Of a stretch of 64,000 nt of DNA, positions 1-10,406 are shown piece after piece. Position 1 is the first letter of the stretch. The number at the start of each line of letters is the position of its first letter. The notes beneath the pieces are model-generated. The model did not search any database and was not told where the DNA came from. It was given only the letters and a program-made list of their open reading frames with translations. Made by a program: the position numbers and the translations under genes. Source of the stretch: Peteryoungia aggregata LMG 23059 (GTDB taxonomy: Bacteria > Pseudomonadota > Alphaproteobacteria > Rhizobiales > Rhizobiaceae); assembly GCF_030814435.1 (NCBI RefSeq), contig NZ_JAUSUW010000004.1:346888-410887 (forward strand). Reading direction: 5' to 3'.

Positions 1-454
1 GATCGTCGGCTCCGTGCATGGCGACTGGGCGCAGGACGTGGCCCAGAAGGCCGTCGCCGGCATCCTGCCGAGCCTGCCGGAACTGGTCGGCGTCGTGACC
101 CAGGGTGGTGATGGCTATGGCGCGGCCCAGGCGATTGCGGCTGCCAACCGTCCGATGCCCGTCATCGTCATGGGCAACCGCGAAGACGAGCTGAAATGGT
201 GGAAGGAACAGAAGGACGCCAACAAGTATGAGACCATGTCGGTCTCGATTGCGCCCGGTGTATCCACGCTTGCCTTCTGGGTCGCCCAGCAGATTCTTGA
301 CGGCAAGGAAGTCAAGAAGGACCTCGTCGTGCCCTTCCTGCGCATCGACCAGGACAACCTCGAAGCAAACCTGGCCAACACCCAGGCCGGCGGCGTCGCC
401 AATGTCGAGTATTCGCTCGAAGACGCCCAGAAGGTGATCGCGTCCGCCAAGTGA
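1..454 (+). CDS. Sugar ABC transporter substrate-binding protein, C-terminal part (cut by window edge)
   Basis: This is the last ~150 codons of a periplasmic binding protein of the ribose/galactose (CUT2) type. The reading frame is open from base 2, so the true start lies outside the window. Visible features are the family-typical GVVTQGGDGYGAAQAI segment (hinge and ligand lobe) and a C-terminal stretch about an inducible binding surface (QQILDGKEV). It precedes an ATPase and two permeases on the same strand, so it is the ligand receptor of that importer. The gluconolactonase at the end of the operon suggests an aldose or its lactone as ligand, but the sugar cannot be read from this fragment. 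Confidence 0.85.
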   Translation, partial: IVGSVHGDWAQDVAQKAVAGILPSLPELVGVVTQGGDGYGAAQAIAAANRPMPVIVMGNREDELKWWKEQKDANKYETMSVSIAPGVSTLAFWVAQQILDGKEVKKDLVVPFLRIDQDNLEANLANTQAGGVANVEYSLEDAQKVIASAK

Positions 455-476
455 TCGAATGGAAAACCTCCCCGGA

Positions 477-500
477 CCGTCCGGCCTTCGGGCCGGGCGG
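477..500 (+). other. Intercistronic stem-loop after the binding-protein gene
   Basis: Arms of ten bases (477-486 and 491-500, one G:U pair) close a TTCG tetraloop. There is no T-run after it, so it is more likely an mRNA-stabilising hairpin than a terminator. Such a hairpin would let the binding protein be made in excess over the ATPase and permeases downstream. Confidence 0.55.
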
Positions 501-541
501 GATGGGGAACCCTTGGCGCATGAGTGAGAGAGTTGTTCAGA

Positions 542-2008
542 ATGAATGCCATGCTCGATAAGGGCGATGGACGGCCCGTCGTCAGCGTTACCGATGCAAG
601 AGTGAGTTTCGGCGCGGTGAAGGCGCTCGACGGCGTCACGCTGGAGATCGGGGCTGGAGAATGCGTCGGCCTTGTTGGCCATAATGGCGCCGGCAAATCC
701 ACCATCGTCAACGTTATCAATGGCGGGCTCAGCCCGCATGAGGGGACCATCCGATACGGTCACGGCAGCGGAGGCCATAGCATCAATGCTGCGCGCGAGG
801 CCGGCATTCGCTGCGTCTTCCAGGAACTGTCGCTCTGCCCGAACCTGACGATCGTGGAGAACACCCGCGTGATGCATCGCAGCCTGCAAGGCTGGGGCTG
901 GCGCAAGCGGGGTGCTGCCCTGATCGAGAGCAAATTGCAGGAGATCTTCCCGGGACATTCGATCGACTGCCACGAGGCCGTCGGCACGCTCACCATTGCT
1001 GAACGCCAGATGGTGGAGATCGCCATTACCTTCTGCGAGATCGGCAGCCCCGTCCGCCTCGTCATTCTGGACGAGCCGACTTCCTCGCTGGATGCGCGGC
1101 TTGCCGAGCAACTGCTCGCCTATGTCGAGCGCTTTGTCCGCGATGGCGGCTCGATCCTGTTCATCTCGCACATTCTCGGCGAGATCCTGTCGGTCTCCAG
1201 CCGCATTGTCGTCATGAAGGACGGAAGGGTGGTCAGCCAGAGGCCGGCCGAGGAATTTTCGGAACACGGCCTGATCGAGGCCATGGGCAGCGTGGTGAAG
1301 ACGCGCGAGGCGCGCACGCACCTGCACAGGACCGACACGGCGAGTGTGCTGACCGCAACGCCGGTGCGCGGACGCGGCCTCCCCTTCCAGGCCATGAAGG
1401 GTGAAATCGTTGGTTTCGCCGGTCTCGGCGGCCATGGCCAGACGGACATGCTGGTCGGCCTCTTCGAATCCCGAACCGGCAACTGGCTGCGGGCCGATGA
1501 CCCCGAGGTCGCCTTCGTTGCCGGCGACCGGGCCGTCAACGGCACCTTCACGCTGTGGAGCATCTTAAGAAACCTCAGTATTGGCATCCTGCCGGATCTG
1601 TCGCGGCTGCAGACCCTGGATTTCAATCGGGAAGAGATGCTGGGGCAGACCTGGAAGGAGCGGATCGGTATCCGCACCCCCGACATGGACAATCAGATCC
1701 TGTCGCTCTCGGGCGGAAACCAGCAGAAGGTTCTCTTCGCCCGGGCGCTTGCCAGCCGAGCCCCCGTGGTTTTGATGGATGACCCGATGCGCGGGGTGGA
1801 CTTCGGCACCAAGCAGGAGGTCTATGCGATCCTGCGCCAGGAGGCAGATCAAGGGCGGACCTTTGTCTGGTACTCGACCGAGATGGACGAGGTCTGCCTC
1901 TGCGACCGCGTCTATGTCTTCAACAACGGCAGCATCGTTGCCGAACTGAAGGGGGACGAGGTGGCGGAAGAAAACATCCTCTCCGCCTCCTTCCAGGAGG
2001 CCGCATGA
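542..2008 (+). CDS. Sugar ABC transporter ATP-binding protein (CUT2 type, tandem ATPase domains)
   Basis: A 488-aa protein with two ATPase halves, as in RbsA/XylG/MglA. The first half has a Walker [10 protein letters not shown] near residue 47 and a Walker [13 protein letters not shown]. The second half keeps the signature LSGGNQQK and a Walker B-like [12 protein letters not shown], but its Walker A is degenerate (GLGGHGQTD), as is normal for this family. The second half is somewhat short. I chose ATG 542; a GTG at 524 in frame is possible. The stop overlaps the next start by four bases (ATGA), which indicates translational coupling. It powers sugar uptake through the two following permeases. 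Confidence 0.9.
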   Translation: MNAMLDKGDGRPVVSVTDARVSFGAVKALDGVTLEIGAGECVGLVGHNGAGKSTIVNVINGGLSPHEGTIRYGHGSGGHSINAAREAGIRCVFQELSLCPNLTIVENTRVMHRSLQGWGWRKRGAALIESKLQEIFPGHSIDCHEAVGTLTIAERQMVEIAITFCEIGSPVRLVILDEPTSSLDARLAEQLLAYVERFVRDGGSILFISHILGEILSVSSRIVVMKDGRVVSQRPAEEFSEHGLIEAMGSVVKTREARTHLHRTDTASVLTATPVRGRGLPFQAMKGEIVGFAGLGGHGQTDMLVGLFESRTGNWLRADDPEVAFVAGDRAVNGTFTLWSILRNLSIGILPDLSRLQTLDFNREEMLGQTWKERIGIRTPDMDNQILSLSGGNQQKVLFARALASRAPVVLMDDPMRGVDFGTKQEVYAILRQEADQGRTFVWYSTEMDEVCLCDRVYVFNNGSIVAELKGDEVAEENILSASFQEAA

Positions 2009-2952
2009 CGAAGTTCTTCTCCGCCGAAGGTCTGCGCCTGCTGATCCCCGCCCTTTCGCTGGTCGGGCTCCTCGCAGCTGTATTCTATCTGCAGCCACGG
2101 GCCATGAGCTACACGGGGCTAAATCTGCTGTTCAACCTGGCTGTCCCGATCGCGCTCGCCACCATTGCGCAGATGCTGATCATGACGGTCAACGACCTTG
2201 ATCTGTCGATGGGCACCTTTGTCAGCTTCGTCGCCTGCGTGACGGCAACCTTCCTGCAGTCGTCTCCGCTGCTGGGTGTCCTCATTCTGATGGCAGCAAT
2301 CGGTGTCTACGCCCTGATCGGCGTGATGATCCACCTCCGGGACCTGCCCTCGATCGTGGTGACACTCGGCATGAGCTTTGTCTGGGGCGGGCTTGCCGTG
2401 CTGATCCTGCCAGCACCGGGCGGTGAAGCGCCCGGCTGGATCCGCACGATCATGACGGTCAAGCCGCCGCTGCTTCCCATGGCGATTGTGGCCAGCATCC
2501 TGATCGCCGTTGTCAGCCACTATGTCATCATGCGCTCATCATTCGGTGTCGTCTTGCGCGGGGTGGGCGGCAACAGCCGCTCGGTTGCCCGGGCCGGATG
2601 GTCGATCATCGGAGCACGGGCGGCCGTCTATGGTCTCGCCGGGTTCTTTGCGGTGCTCGCCGGCATGGCGCTGGTGGGGCTCACGACCTCAGCGGACGCC
2701 AATATCGCGCTGCGCTATACGCTGCTCTCGATCGCCGGTGTCATTCTCGGCGGCGGCGAATTCGTCGGCGGTCGCGTTTCGCCGATCGGTGCCGTGATCG
2801 GTGCGCTGACCCTCACGCTGGCAGGCTCGTTCCTCTCCTTCCTCAGGATCTCGCCGGACTGGCAGATCGGGGCTCAGGGGGCGATCCTGATCCTGGTGCT
2901 GACGCTGCGCGTCGTCCTCAATCGCGCCGAAGGCCGGAAGGGCAAGGCATGA
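2005..2952 (+). CDS. Sugar ABC transporter permease (CUT2, RbsC-like)
   Basis: A 315-aa hydrophobic protein with about eight to nine membrane segments. It shows the CUT2 permease pattern [13 protein letters not shown] near the N-terminus, the EAA-like loop with [13 protein letters not shown], and a [20 protein letters not shown] segment near the C-terminus. It overlaps both neighbours by four bases (ATPase stop, second permease start). It forms the membrane channel together with the next gene product, probably as a heterodimer, since CUT2 systems often use one permease gene but some carry two. Confidence 0.9.
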   Translation: MTKFFSAEGLRLLIPALSLVGLLAAVFYLQPRAMSYTGLNLLFNLAVPIALATIAQMLIMTVNDLDLSMGTFVSFVACVTATFLQSSPLLGVLILMAAIGVYALIGVMIHLRDLPSIVVTLGMSFVWGGLAVLILPAPGGEAPGWIRTIMTVKPPLLPMAIVASILIAVVSHYVIMRSSFGVVLRGVGGNSRSVARAGWSIIGARAAVYGLAGFFAVLAGMALVGLTTSADANIALRYTLLSIAGVILGGGEFVGGRVSPIGAVIGALTLTLAGSFLSFLRISPDWQIGAQGAILILVLTLRVVLNRAEGRKGKA

Positions 2953-3902
2953 GCAAGCACCTCTCCATGCTCTTCTCCCGGACCTGGATCTGGTCGTTCA
3001 TCGCAGCAGCCAGCGTCTTCCTGGTCACCATCGTCTTCACCGGCGGGGCAAGCACGGTCGGGCTTGCACAGGCTGCCCTCACCTTCGGCGCCTTCTCGGT
3101 GCTCGTCGGTCTCGGGCAGATGCTGGTGATCACGCTTGGCCCCGGCAATATCGACCTCTCGGTTCCCGCCAATATGACACTTGCGGCGACCGTCTCGCTG
3201 AAGGTCATGAATGTCGAGAACAGCATGATCCTGACAGGGCTGCTGGTCGCCATCGGTGTCGGGATCGCGATCGGCATCGGCAACTATGCGCTCATCAAAC
3301 TGCTCCGCATTCCGCCGATCATCGCGACGCTATCGATGAGCTTCATCGTGCAGTCGACGGCGATCTGGACGAACCGGGGACTGCGCATAAAGCCGCCAAG
3401 CTGGCTTGCCGACTTCACCACCTCCTCGACTGCGGGCATCCCGAATGTCTCGCTCGTTGCCTTGGTGCTCTCGGTACTCGTCTGGTACGTGATCAACCGC
3501 ACGGTCTATGGACGCTCGATCGCCGCGATCGGCCAGAGCATCCGCGCCGCCCGCATGGCCGGCATCCCGATCGACGGCACGCGGCTTGTCACCTACCTGC
3601 TCTGCGCCGTGCTCGCTTCCCTCTGCGGCTATCTGCTCGCCAGCTTCTCGGGCGGCGCAGCCCTCAACATGGGCACGGAATATCTCCTGATGTCGATCGC
3701 GGTCGTCGTTATCGGCGGCACGGCGGTTGCCGGCGGCAATTCGAATGTTCCGGGGATATGGGGCGCCTCGCTCTTCATGTTCCTTGTCGTTTCGATGCTG
3801 AATACCTACGGTTTTGGAGCCGGCATCCGCCTCATTCTCACCGGTCTCATCATCATCGCCGTCATCATGCTGCCGACCACGCGCAGCGCCAGCAAAACCT
3901 GA
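2949..3902 (+). CDS. Second sugar ABC transporter permease (CUT2)
   Basis: A 317-aa membrane protein, paralogous to the preceding permease. It contains GPGNIDLSVPANMTLAATV in the first half, GQSIRAARMAGIPIDGTR in the cytoplasmic coupling loop and GGTAVAGGNSNVPGIWGA near the end. The start at 2949 overlaps the upstream stop (ATGA). A longer open frame runs upstream inside the first permease gene but is an overlap artefact. Two different permeases in one CUT2 operon point to a heterodimeric channel. Confidence 0.9.
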   Translation: MSKHLSMLFSRTWIWSFIAAASVFLVTIVFTGGASTVGLAQAALTFGAFSVLVGLGQMLVITLGPGNIDLSVPANMTLAATVSLKVMNVENSMILTGLLVAIGVGIAIGIGNYALIKLLRIPPIIATLSMSFIVQSTAIWTNRGLRIKPPSWLADFTTSSTAGIPNVSLVALVLSVLVWYVINRTVYGRSIAAIGQSIRAARMAGIPIDGTRLVTYLLCAVLASLCGYLLASFSGGAALNMGTEYLLMSIAVVVIGGTAVAGGNSNVPGIWGASLFMFLVVSMLNTYGFGAGIRLILTGLIIIAVIMLPTTRSASKT

Positions 3903-3922
3903 AGCCCTGCCAGGATCGTCCC

Positions 3923-4834
3923 ATGGAAAACCCGCATTACGAGATCCGCGACCCCCGCTTCTGCGACCTGCTGGTGTCCAGCGCCGGCCTGGATGAACTT
4001 TACACCGGCTGCCGATGGGCCGAGGGTCCCGTCTGGTTCAACGATGGCGGCTATCTGCTGTTCAGCGATATTCCCAACGAGCGCGTGCTGCGCTGGATCG
4101 AGGGTGCTGGCATCTCGGTCTATCGCGCGCCGTCGCATTTCATCAACGGCAATACCCGCGACCGCGAGGGACGGCTCGTGTCCTGCGAACACGGCGGGCG
4201 CCGCGTCATCCGCACCGAGATCGACGGGACGATCACCACGCTTGCGGATCACTACTCCGGCAAGCGGCTGAATTCCCCCAATGACGTTGTGGTCAAGTCC
4301 GACGGCAGCGTCTGGTTCAGCGACCCGTCCTACGGCATCCTCTCCGATTACGAGGGCTACAAGGCCGACGAGGAACAGGCGAGCCGCAATGTCTACCGGC
4401 TCGATCCCTCGAACGGCGAACTCACCGTCATGATCGACGACTTCCTGCAGCCGAACGGGCTCTGCTTCTCGCCAGACGAGAAACTGCTCTACGTCGCCGA
4501 TTCCGGCGCCAGCCATAAACCGGACGCCCCGCGGCATATCAGGGTGTTCGATGTCACCGAGGACAAACGGCTGACGAATGGACGCGTCTTTGCCCATATC
4601 GACAAGGGCATTCCCGACGGGATGCGGACGGATGTGGAAGGAAACATCTGGTCAAGTGCTGCCGACGGCGTGCATTGCTTCCATCCCGACGGCACGCTGC
4701 TCGGCAAGATCCTGGTGCCGCAGGCGGTCGCCAACCTGACCTTCGGCGGGCCACGCCGGAACCGCCTGTTCATCACCGCGTCGACCTCGCTTTATGCGAT
4801 CTATACCGCGACGCGGGGCGCGCAGGTTCCTTAA
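3923..4834 (+). CDS. SMP-30/gluconolactonase/LRE family protein
   Basis: A 303-aa six-bladed beta-propeller lactonase, usual length for the family. The family metal-site and fold landmarks are visible: AEGPVWF (metal Glu), NSPNDVVVKSDGSVWFSDP, QPNGLCFSPDEKLLYVADS and PDGMRTDVEGNIW. It hydrolyses sugar lactones to aldonic acids in the oxidative non-phosphorylated route. The start at 3923 lies 20 bases after the permease stop, so it is the last gene of the sugar operon. It makes a sugar acid pathway for the imported sugar likely. The exact sugar is unknown. Confidence 0.88.
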   Translation: MENPHYEIRDPRFCDLLVSSAGLDELYTGCRWAEGPVWFNDGGYLLFSDIPNERVLRWIEGAGISVYRAPSHFINGNTRDREGRLVSCEHGGRRVIRTEIDGTITTLADHYSGKRLNSPNDVVVKSDGSVWFSDPSYGILSDYEGYKADEEQASRNVYRLDPSNGELTVMIDDFLQPNGLCFSPDEKLLYVADSGASHKPDAPRHIRVFDVTEDKRLTNGRVFAHIDKGIPDGMRTDVEGNIWSSAADGVHCFHPDGTLLGKILVPQAVANLTFGGPRRNRLFITASTSLYAIYTATRGAQVP

Positions 4835-4848
4835 GTCCAAGTCTCGCA

Positions 4849-4876
4849 TTGGCGCCTGCGCTCAGGCAGGCGCCAA
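4849..4876. terminator. Hairpin between convergent operons
   Basis: A perfect ten-base inverted repeat (TTGGCGCCTG at 4849 and CAGGCGCCAA at 4867) with an eight-base loop sits in the 50-bp space between the lactonase and allophanate hydrolase stops. There is no long T-run on either side. A shared bidirectional terminator is the simplest reading. Confidence 0.6.
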
Positions 4877-4884
4877 CAGAACCC

Positions 4885-6684
4885 TTACTTCCTCGACGCG
4901 ATATAGGCGCGCCAGCCGCCGAGATCAGTGACCTCCTGCGCACCCTCTATGGCATAGGGCTCGCAGAGGAAGCCCGAGACTTGGGCGCCGTCGTCGAGGG
5001 TGACCTTGCCGATGCCGAGCGGTGCGGGGATGTTCTGGACGAAGCGCCCGAAGGCTGATGGCGTGACCTTCCACACCTCCACCTCCAGTCCCTTGCCGGA
5101 GAAACCCGGCTCGCGGATCAGGCCCGGTTTGGGCGGCGTGGTGTTGGGCAGGACGAAGAGGCGGTAGTCGCCGGCGGTGCGGCAGGTCTTCACCAGTCTG
5201 CCGCCGGGGCCCGTCAGTTCATGGTTCAGCGGCATGCCGGTCAGATGCGCGCCGACGACCATGATGGTGACGAGGCCATCGTCGGGCTCGGCAACCTTCG
5301 AGCCTTCCGGCAGGACTGCTGTCTTGTCCTTGCCCATGCCGGACCGGGCGGCGCGATGCATGGCATCGGCAAAGGGCGCCAGCGCATCGTCGGAGAAGGA
5401 GGGACCGAAGAAGGTGACGCCGCTGGGCAGGCCATCCGAGCCGAAGCCGCCCGGCACGGCGATGGCCGCATAGCCGAAGAGATTGGCGAAGTTGGTGTAG
5501 CGACCGAAATGGCTGTTCTTGACGATCGGGTCTGCCAGCATCGCCTCGACCGTGTAGGTGGTCGGCGAGGTCGGGAGCATCAGGACGTCGAGCTTTTCCC
5601 ATTCGACAAGCGTCTTCTGGCCGAGATGGCCAAGCTTGTACTGGCCCTCGAATGCCGCAACCGCGTCGTAACCCCTGGCACCCTCAATGATGGTGCGCAC
5701 GGTCGGATCGAAATCATCGGCATTGGTGCCGATGAACTCCTTCACTGCCGCCAGACGTTCGGCCACCCAGGGGCCGTTATAGAGCAGTTCGGCCGCCTGT
5801 CGAAACGGCGCGTAGTCGAAGGGGACGATCACAGCGCCGAGTGATTTTGCCCGCTCGATGGCCTGATCGTAGAGGGCTTCTACCTCCTTGTTCCCGAAGA
5901 ATTCACGCTCGGCTCCTTCGAGCACACCGATGCGCAGGCCTGAACCCGGCAGGGCCGCTGGCGACGCCTTGCGGGAATAGGGATCGCCGGCGTCATGGCC
6001 ATCCATGACCTTGCGGATCGCGACCCCATCGCCGACGGTTGCAGCAAAGACCGTGACGACGTCGACGCTACGGCAGGCCGGCACGACGCCGACATTCGGC
6101 ACGAGGCCGGGCGTCGGCTTGATACCGACGAGGTTGTTGAAGGCGGCGGGCACGCGACCGGAACCGGCGGTATCGGTGCCCAGCGCAAAGCTCGCCAGCC
6201 CCGCCCCAACCGTAACCGCCGAGCCGGACGAGGAGCCGCCGGAGACATAGGCCTTGTCGAAGACGGAGCGCGGGGCGCCATAGGGCGACCGCGTGCCGTT
6301 GAGGCCTGTCGCGAACTGGTCGAGATTGGTCTTGCCGATGACGAGGGCACCCGCAGCCTTCAGTCTCGCAACGACTGTGGAATCCATCTCCGGCTGGTAG
6401 GCGAAGGCCGGGCAGGCTGCGGTGGTTGGCAGGCCTGAAACGTCGATATTGTCCTTCACGGCAAAGGGCACGCCCCAGAGCGGCAGACTGTTCGGCTCCG
6501 GCGCACGCGCTATCAGAGCCTTCGCGGCTGCCCGCAAGTCATCATCCGGCGTCTCTGTAGTGAAGACCGCCGGATCATCGGAGGCCTTGCGGCGGGCGAT
6601 CACCTCTTCGACGAGATCGAGCGGGGTGAGCCCGCTGGCATAGGCGGCCTTCAGCGAAGCGAGATCGAGAATAGTCGGCAGCAT
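4885..6684 (-). CDS. atzF: Allophanate hydrolase
   Basis: A 599-aa amidase-signature enzyme with a C-terminal allophanate-specific domain, full length for AtzF. The catalytic triad context is visible: the lysine in VKDNIDVSG (near residue 93), the cis-serine in GGSSSGSAV (near 150-158) and the nucleophile serine in GTDTAGSGRVPAA. It hydrolyses allophanate to ammonia and CO2. Its start overlaps the stop of the carboxylase by one base (TAATG), so it is translationally coupled. In the guanidine pathway it takes the allophanate made by the carboxyguanidine deiminase. It is the last gene of the riboswitch-controlled operon. Confidence 0.95.
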   Translation of the reverse strand: MLPTILDLASLKAAYASGLTPLDLVEEVIARRKASDDPAVFTTETPDDDLRAAAKALIARAPEPNSLPLWGVPFAVKDNIDVSGLPTTAACPAFAYQPEMDSTVVARLKAAGALVIGKTNLDQFATGLNGTRSPYGAPRSVFDKAYVSGGSSSGSAVTVGAGLASFALGTDTAGSGRVPAAFNNLVGIKPTPGLVPNVGVVPACRSVDVVTVFAATVGDGVAIRKVMDGHDAGDPYSRKASPAALPGSGLRIGVLEGAEREFFGNKEVEALYDQAIERAKSLGAVIVPFDYAPFRQAAELLYNGPWVAERLAAVKEFIGTNADDFDPTVRTIIEGARGYDAVAAFEGQYKLGHLGQKTLVEWEKLDVLMLPTSPTTYTVEAMLADPIVKNSHFGRYTNFANLFGYAAIAVPGGFGSDGLPSGVTFFGPSFSDDALAPFADAMHRAARSGMGKDKTAVLPEGSKVAEPDDGLVTIMVVGAHLTGMPLNHELTGPGGRLVKTCRTAGDYRLFVLPNTTPPKPGLIREPGFSGKGLEVEVWKVTPSAFGRFVQNIPAPLGIGKVTLDDGAQVSGFLCEPYAIEGAQEVTDLGGWRAYIASRK

Positions 6685-9600
6685 TACAGATCCTCCAAGA
6701 TGACCAGGACATCGCCGGCCTTGACGTTGCGACCCGGCCCGGCACGCAGATCCCGGACTGTGCCGGGGGCATGGGCGGTGACGGTGATTTCCATTTTCAT
6801 CGACTCGATGATGGCAAGCGTATCCCCAGCCTGCACCGACTGGCCTTCCTCGACCAGCAATTTCCAGACATTGCCGGGCACAGCACTTTCCACCCCGAAG
6901 CAGCCTTCGGGGATATCGCCGCCGAGGCTAACGCCCGCGCCGTCATCGACCTGGAACGAGTCGAGCCCCTCATCCTTCCAGCGCTTTCGCTCGGCCTCGA
7001 AGGCCGCCTGCTGTCCCTGCTTGAAGGCGCCGATGCTCTCTGCATTGCGGACCATCTCCGCCTCGTAGTCGGCATAGGAGAAGGTGCCCTCCTCGAGGCG
7101 GATGGGATAGCCGCCATGCGGGAAGGCGGCGCGGGCCTCCGTCAGTTCTTCATGGCTCACGGGGAAGAAGCGGATCTGGTCGAAGAAATCGAGCAGCCAG
7201 GGCTTGTCCTTGGCGAAGACGTCCGTCTGCCGCCAGGTGTTCCAGACCTGGATCGTGCGCCCGAAGAGCTGATAGCCGCCCGGCCCTTCCATGCCGTAGA
7301 TGCACATATAGGCGCCGCCGATGCCGACGGCATTTTCCGGCGTCCAGGTGCGGGCCGGATTATACTTCGTCGTCACCAGCCGGTGGCGGGGATCGATGGG
7401 GGTTGCGACCGGCGCGCCGAGATAGACATCACCGAGGCCCATCACGAGATAAGAGGCGTTGAAGATCGTATCCTTCACCGCCTGCTCGTCGGGGAGCCCG
7501 TTGATGCGGCGGATGAACTCGATGTTGGAGGGGCACCAGGGCGCATTGGGGCGCACGAGTTCCTGATACTTGCGCATGGCCAGTTCCGCATCCGGATCGT
7601 TCCAGGACAGCGGCAGCCAGACGGTCCGGCTCGGCACCTTGACCTCGGACACCGGGGGGAGGCTTTTCTCGATCTCGGCGAGGGCGGCGAGGAGTTTCGA
7701 GCGGGACAGCGTGGTGCTGTCATAATGGATCTGCAGCGAGCGGATGCCAGGCGTCAGATCAATCAGGCCCTGAAGTCTCGCCGCCTTGACCGCCTGCATC
7801 AGCAGGTGCACTCGCATGCGGATGCCGATATCAAGCTGCATCGGGCCGTATTCGACCAGCAGATTGTCATCGCCCTGGCGGCGGTAGACGACGGAGATGG
7901 GGCCGGTATCGTTCGAGGCGAGGATCGGGGAGCCAATGGCGGAGTGCGAAGTTTTACCCCCCTCTGCCCTGCCGGGCATCTCCCCCACAAGGGGGGAGAG
8001 CGGAGAGGCAGCCGTTTTGCCTGCCTGCATGCTGGATCCTGGGGAAAGCTTATCTTCTGAAAGCGCCGAGGGTGCCTCCCTGCCAATCTCCCCCCTTGAG
8101 GGGGAGATGTCCGGCAGGACAGAGGGGGGTAAACCGGGCACCACGCCTGCGGAAAGGACACCATCCTCCTCCCGCCCAACGGCATGAAACCGGATCTTAT
8201 CCCCCGGCTTGAACTGGCCCATCTTCCACTGCTCGTCGCGGACGATGACCGCCGGGCAGACGAAGCCGCCGAGGCTTGGGCCGTCGGGACCGAGGATGAT
8301 CGGCATGTCGCCGGTAAAGTCGATCGCGCCGATCGCATAGGCGTTGTCATGCAGGTTGGAGGGGTGAAGCCCCGCCTCGCCGCCATCGGTGCGCGCCCAT
8401 TTGGGTGCCGGGCCGATCAGACGCACACCCGTGCGCGCCGAGTTGAAATGCACCTCGTAAGGCGTCGAGAACAGCGTCTCGATATCGTCTTCGAGGAAAA
8501 AGTCGGGCGCACCATGCGGGCCGTAGAGCACGCCGACGGACCATTCGCGCGTCAGTTCCGCCGGTTCGGTTGCCGGCAGGACATCGGTCTGGTTTCGGCG
8601 GGCCAGGCGCAAGACATGGCCTGCGCGAAGCGTGCCGGTGGCATTGCCGCCGAACTGGCCGAGGCCGAAGGTGGCGCGGGACCCCATGACAACAGGCGCG
8701 TCGAAGCCGCCGGAGACCGCCAGATAGGCGCGCTGGCCGGCACCGGTGATGCTGCCGATGGCCAGCGTTTGGCCCGCTTTCACCTGGACCGCCTCGTCGT
8801 GTGGCAACTCGACACCGTCGAGCTTCATGGGCATTGCCGCTCCGGCGAGCGCGATCACGGTATCGGAGAAGAATTTCAGCACCGGCCCGGACACGGTGAG
8901 CTCCAGGGCCGCCGTATGATCGTGGTTGCCGACCAGCCGGTTGGCATGGCGGAAGGAGCGTTCGTCCATCGGGCCGGATGGCGGCACGCCGACATGCCAG
9001 AGGCCGAGGCGGCCCGGCAGTTCCTGGAGGCTCGATTGCGCGCCGGGGGCGATCACCTCGACGACATCGGGCACGAAGGCGAAATCCTTCAAGGCCGTGG
9101 TCGCGACATCGCCGCTGCGGAACAGATCAGAGGCGGCAATGGCTTTCAGGTATTCGAGGTTGGTCTCGATGCCGGCAAGCGAGGTTTTTTCCAGCGCGGA
9201 CGAGAGCGCCGCAATGGCCGTATCCCGATCCGTGCCCGAGACGATCACCTTGGCCAGCATCGGATCGTAGTAAGGCGTGACTTCGGTTCCCGTTTCCACC
9301 CAGCCGTCGACACGGACGCCCTCTGGGAAGACAACTTCGGTCAGCAGGCCGGCACTCGGGCGGAAGCCGGCATGGGGCATTTCTGCATAGACGCGCGCTT
9401 CGATCGCTGCACCCTTCGGCACGAGGTTTTGCCTGCCCGTCAGCACATCTTCGCCAGCGGCTTGGCGGATCATCCATTCGACGAGATCCACACCGAAGAC
9501 GGCTTCCGTGACCGGATGCTCGACCTGCAGACGCGTGTTCACCTCGAGGAAATAGAATTCCTCGCGGGCGGGATCATAGATGAATTCGACCGTGCCGGCG

Positions 9601-10406
9601 GAGGCGTATGCCACTTGGCTACCGAGCGACACGGCTGCCGCATGCAGGCGCTGGCGCACGGCATCGGACAGACCCGGGGCAGGCGTTTCTTCGATCACCT
9701 TCTGGTTCCGGCGCTGCAGCGAGCAGTCCCGTTCACCGAGCGCGATCACCCTCCCCTTGCCATCGCCGAAGATCTGCACCTCGACATGGCGGGCCTTGGA
9801 GACGAAGCGTTCGAGATAGACGCGGGCGTCGCCGAAACTGGATTTCGCCGTGCGCTGGACGGTGTCGAAGGCGGCAGTAAGCGCCTCGGCACTGTCGCAG
9901 AGCTGCATGCCGATACCGCCGCCGCCGGCTGTCGACTTCAGCATCACCGGAAAGCCGATCTGCTCCGCTGCGGAGAGCGCCTCTTCCCGGCTGTCGAGCA
10001 GGCCGGAGCCGGGTAAGAGCGGCACGCCGCTCGCCTGGGCCAGTTCGCGGGCCGTGTGCTTCAGGCCGAAGGCGGAGATGTTGTCCGGCGTCGGGCCGAT
10101 GAAGGTGATGCCTTCCGCCTTCAGCCGCTCGGCAAAGCCGATGTTCTCCGAGAGAAAACCATAGCCGGGATGGACGGCTTGCGCACCGGTCTGACGGCAG
10201 GCGGCGATGACGGCCTCTACGTTCAGATAGCTTTCGCTGGCGGGTGCGGGGCCGAGGCGCACCGCCTCGTCGGCCATCAGAACGGGTTTCGAAAAGCGGT
10301 CGGCATCGGAATAGACCGCAACGCTTGCGATCCCCATTTTTTGCAGCGTCTTGATGACGCGCACGGCGATCTCGCCGCGATTGGCAATCAGGACCTTCTT
10401 GAACAT
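6684..10406 (-). CDS. Biotin-dependent guanidine carboxylase (annotated as urea carboxylase)
   Basis: A 1240-aa fused carboxylase. Domains in order: biotin carboxylase (1-~450; glycine loop TAGGGGIGM near 160, [14 protein letters not shown] near 285), carboxyltransferase made of a KipA-like then a KipI-like half (~490-1130), and a biotin carrier domain with IESMKMEI (biotin lysine about 1204). It carboxylates guanidine or urea using ATP and bicarbonate. The guanidine riboswitch upstream and the adjacent DUF1989 pair favour guanidine. I start at 10406 ([12 protein letters not shown]), which overlaps the previous stop; an in-frame upstream start would read through that gene. Odd: residues ~758-819, between the two carboxyltransferase halves, are encoded by a palindromic repeat element. 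Confidence 0.93.
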   Translation of the reverse strand: MFKKVLIANRGEIAVRVIKTLQKMGIASVAVYSDADRFSKPVLMADEAVRLGPAPASESYLNVEAVIAACRQTGAQAVHPGYGFLSENIGFAERLKAEGITFIGPTPDNISAFGLKHTARELAQASGVPLLPGSGLLDSREEALSAAEQIGFPVMLKSTAGGGGIGMQLCDSAEALTAAFDTVQRTAKSSFGDARVYLERFVSKARHVEVQIFGDGKGRVIALGERDCSLQRRNQKVIEETPAPGLSDAVRQRLHAAAVSLGSQVAYASAGTVEFIYDPAREEFYFLEVNTRLQVEHPVTEAVFGVDLVEWMIRQAAGEDVLTGRQNLVPKGAAIEARVYAEMPHAGFRPSAGLLTEVVFPEGVRVDGWVETGTEVTPYYDPMLAKVIVSGTDRDTAIAALSSALEKTSLAGIETNLEYLKAIAASDLFRSGDVATTALKDFAFVPDVVEVIAPGAQSSLQELPGRLGLWHVGVPPSGPMDERSFRHANRLVGNHDHTAALELTVSGPVLKFFSDTVIALAGAAMPMKLDGVELPHDEAVQVKAGQTLAIGSITGAGQRAYLAVSGGFDAPVVMGSRATFGLGQFGGNATGTLRAGHVLRLARRNQTDVLPATEPAELTREWSVGVLYGPHGAPDFFLEDDIETLFSTPYEVHFNSARTGVRLIGPAPKWARTDGGEAGLHPSNLHDNAYAIGAIDFTGDMPIILGPDGPSLGGFVCPAVIVRDEQWKMGQFKPGDKIRFHAVGREEDGVLSAGVVPGLPPSVLPDISPSRGEIGREAPSALSEDKLSPGSSMQAGKTAASPLSPLVGEMPGRAEGGKTSHSAIGSPILASNDTGPISVVYRRQGDDNLLVEYGPMQLDIGIRMRVHLLMQAVKAARLQGLIDLTPGIRSLQIHYDSTTLSRSKLLAALAEIEKSLPPVSEVKVPSRTVWLPLSWNDPDAELAMRKYQELVRPNAPWCPSNIEFIRRINGLPDEQAVKDTIFNASYLVMGLGDVYLGAPVATPIDPRHRLVTTKYNPARTWTPENAVGIGGAYMCIYGMEGPGGYQLFGRTIQVWNTWRQTDVFAKDKPWLLDFFDQIRFFPVSHEELTEARAAFPHGGYPIRLEEGTFSYADYEAEMVRNAESIGAFKQGQQAAFEAERKRWKDEGLDSFQVDDGAGVSLGGDIPEGCFGVESAVPGNVWKLLVEEGQSVQAGDTLAIIESMKMEITVTAHAPGTVRDLRAGPGRNVKAGDVLVILEDL
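7953..8134. repeat. RIME-like palindromic repeat inserted in frame within the carboxylase gene
   Basis: Two long, mutually inverted copies of a C-rich motif (about 7953-8003 and 8083-8134) flank an ~80-base centre. Each copy contains its own short hairpin (CTCCCCC...GGGGGAG). Both strands of the motif resemble the mosaic palindromic elements (RIME) described between genes in Rhizobiaceae. Here the element lies inside an open reading frame and is translated without a stop, giving peptides such as [10 protein letters not shown] and [14 protein letters not shown]. Membership in a named RIME class is my recollection, not a search result. Confidence 0.85.

Noticed and set aside
8184..10016. 610-codon plus-strand open frame opposite the carboxylase
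   Set aside because: Antisense shadow caused by high GC; the minus frame has clear biotin carboxylase motifs.
6684..10406. Urea as the substrate of the carboxylase
   Set aside because: Guanidine-I riboswitch and DUF1989 pair in the same operon favour guanidine; urea side activity remains possible.
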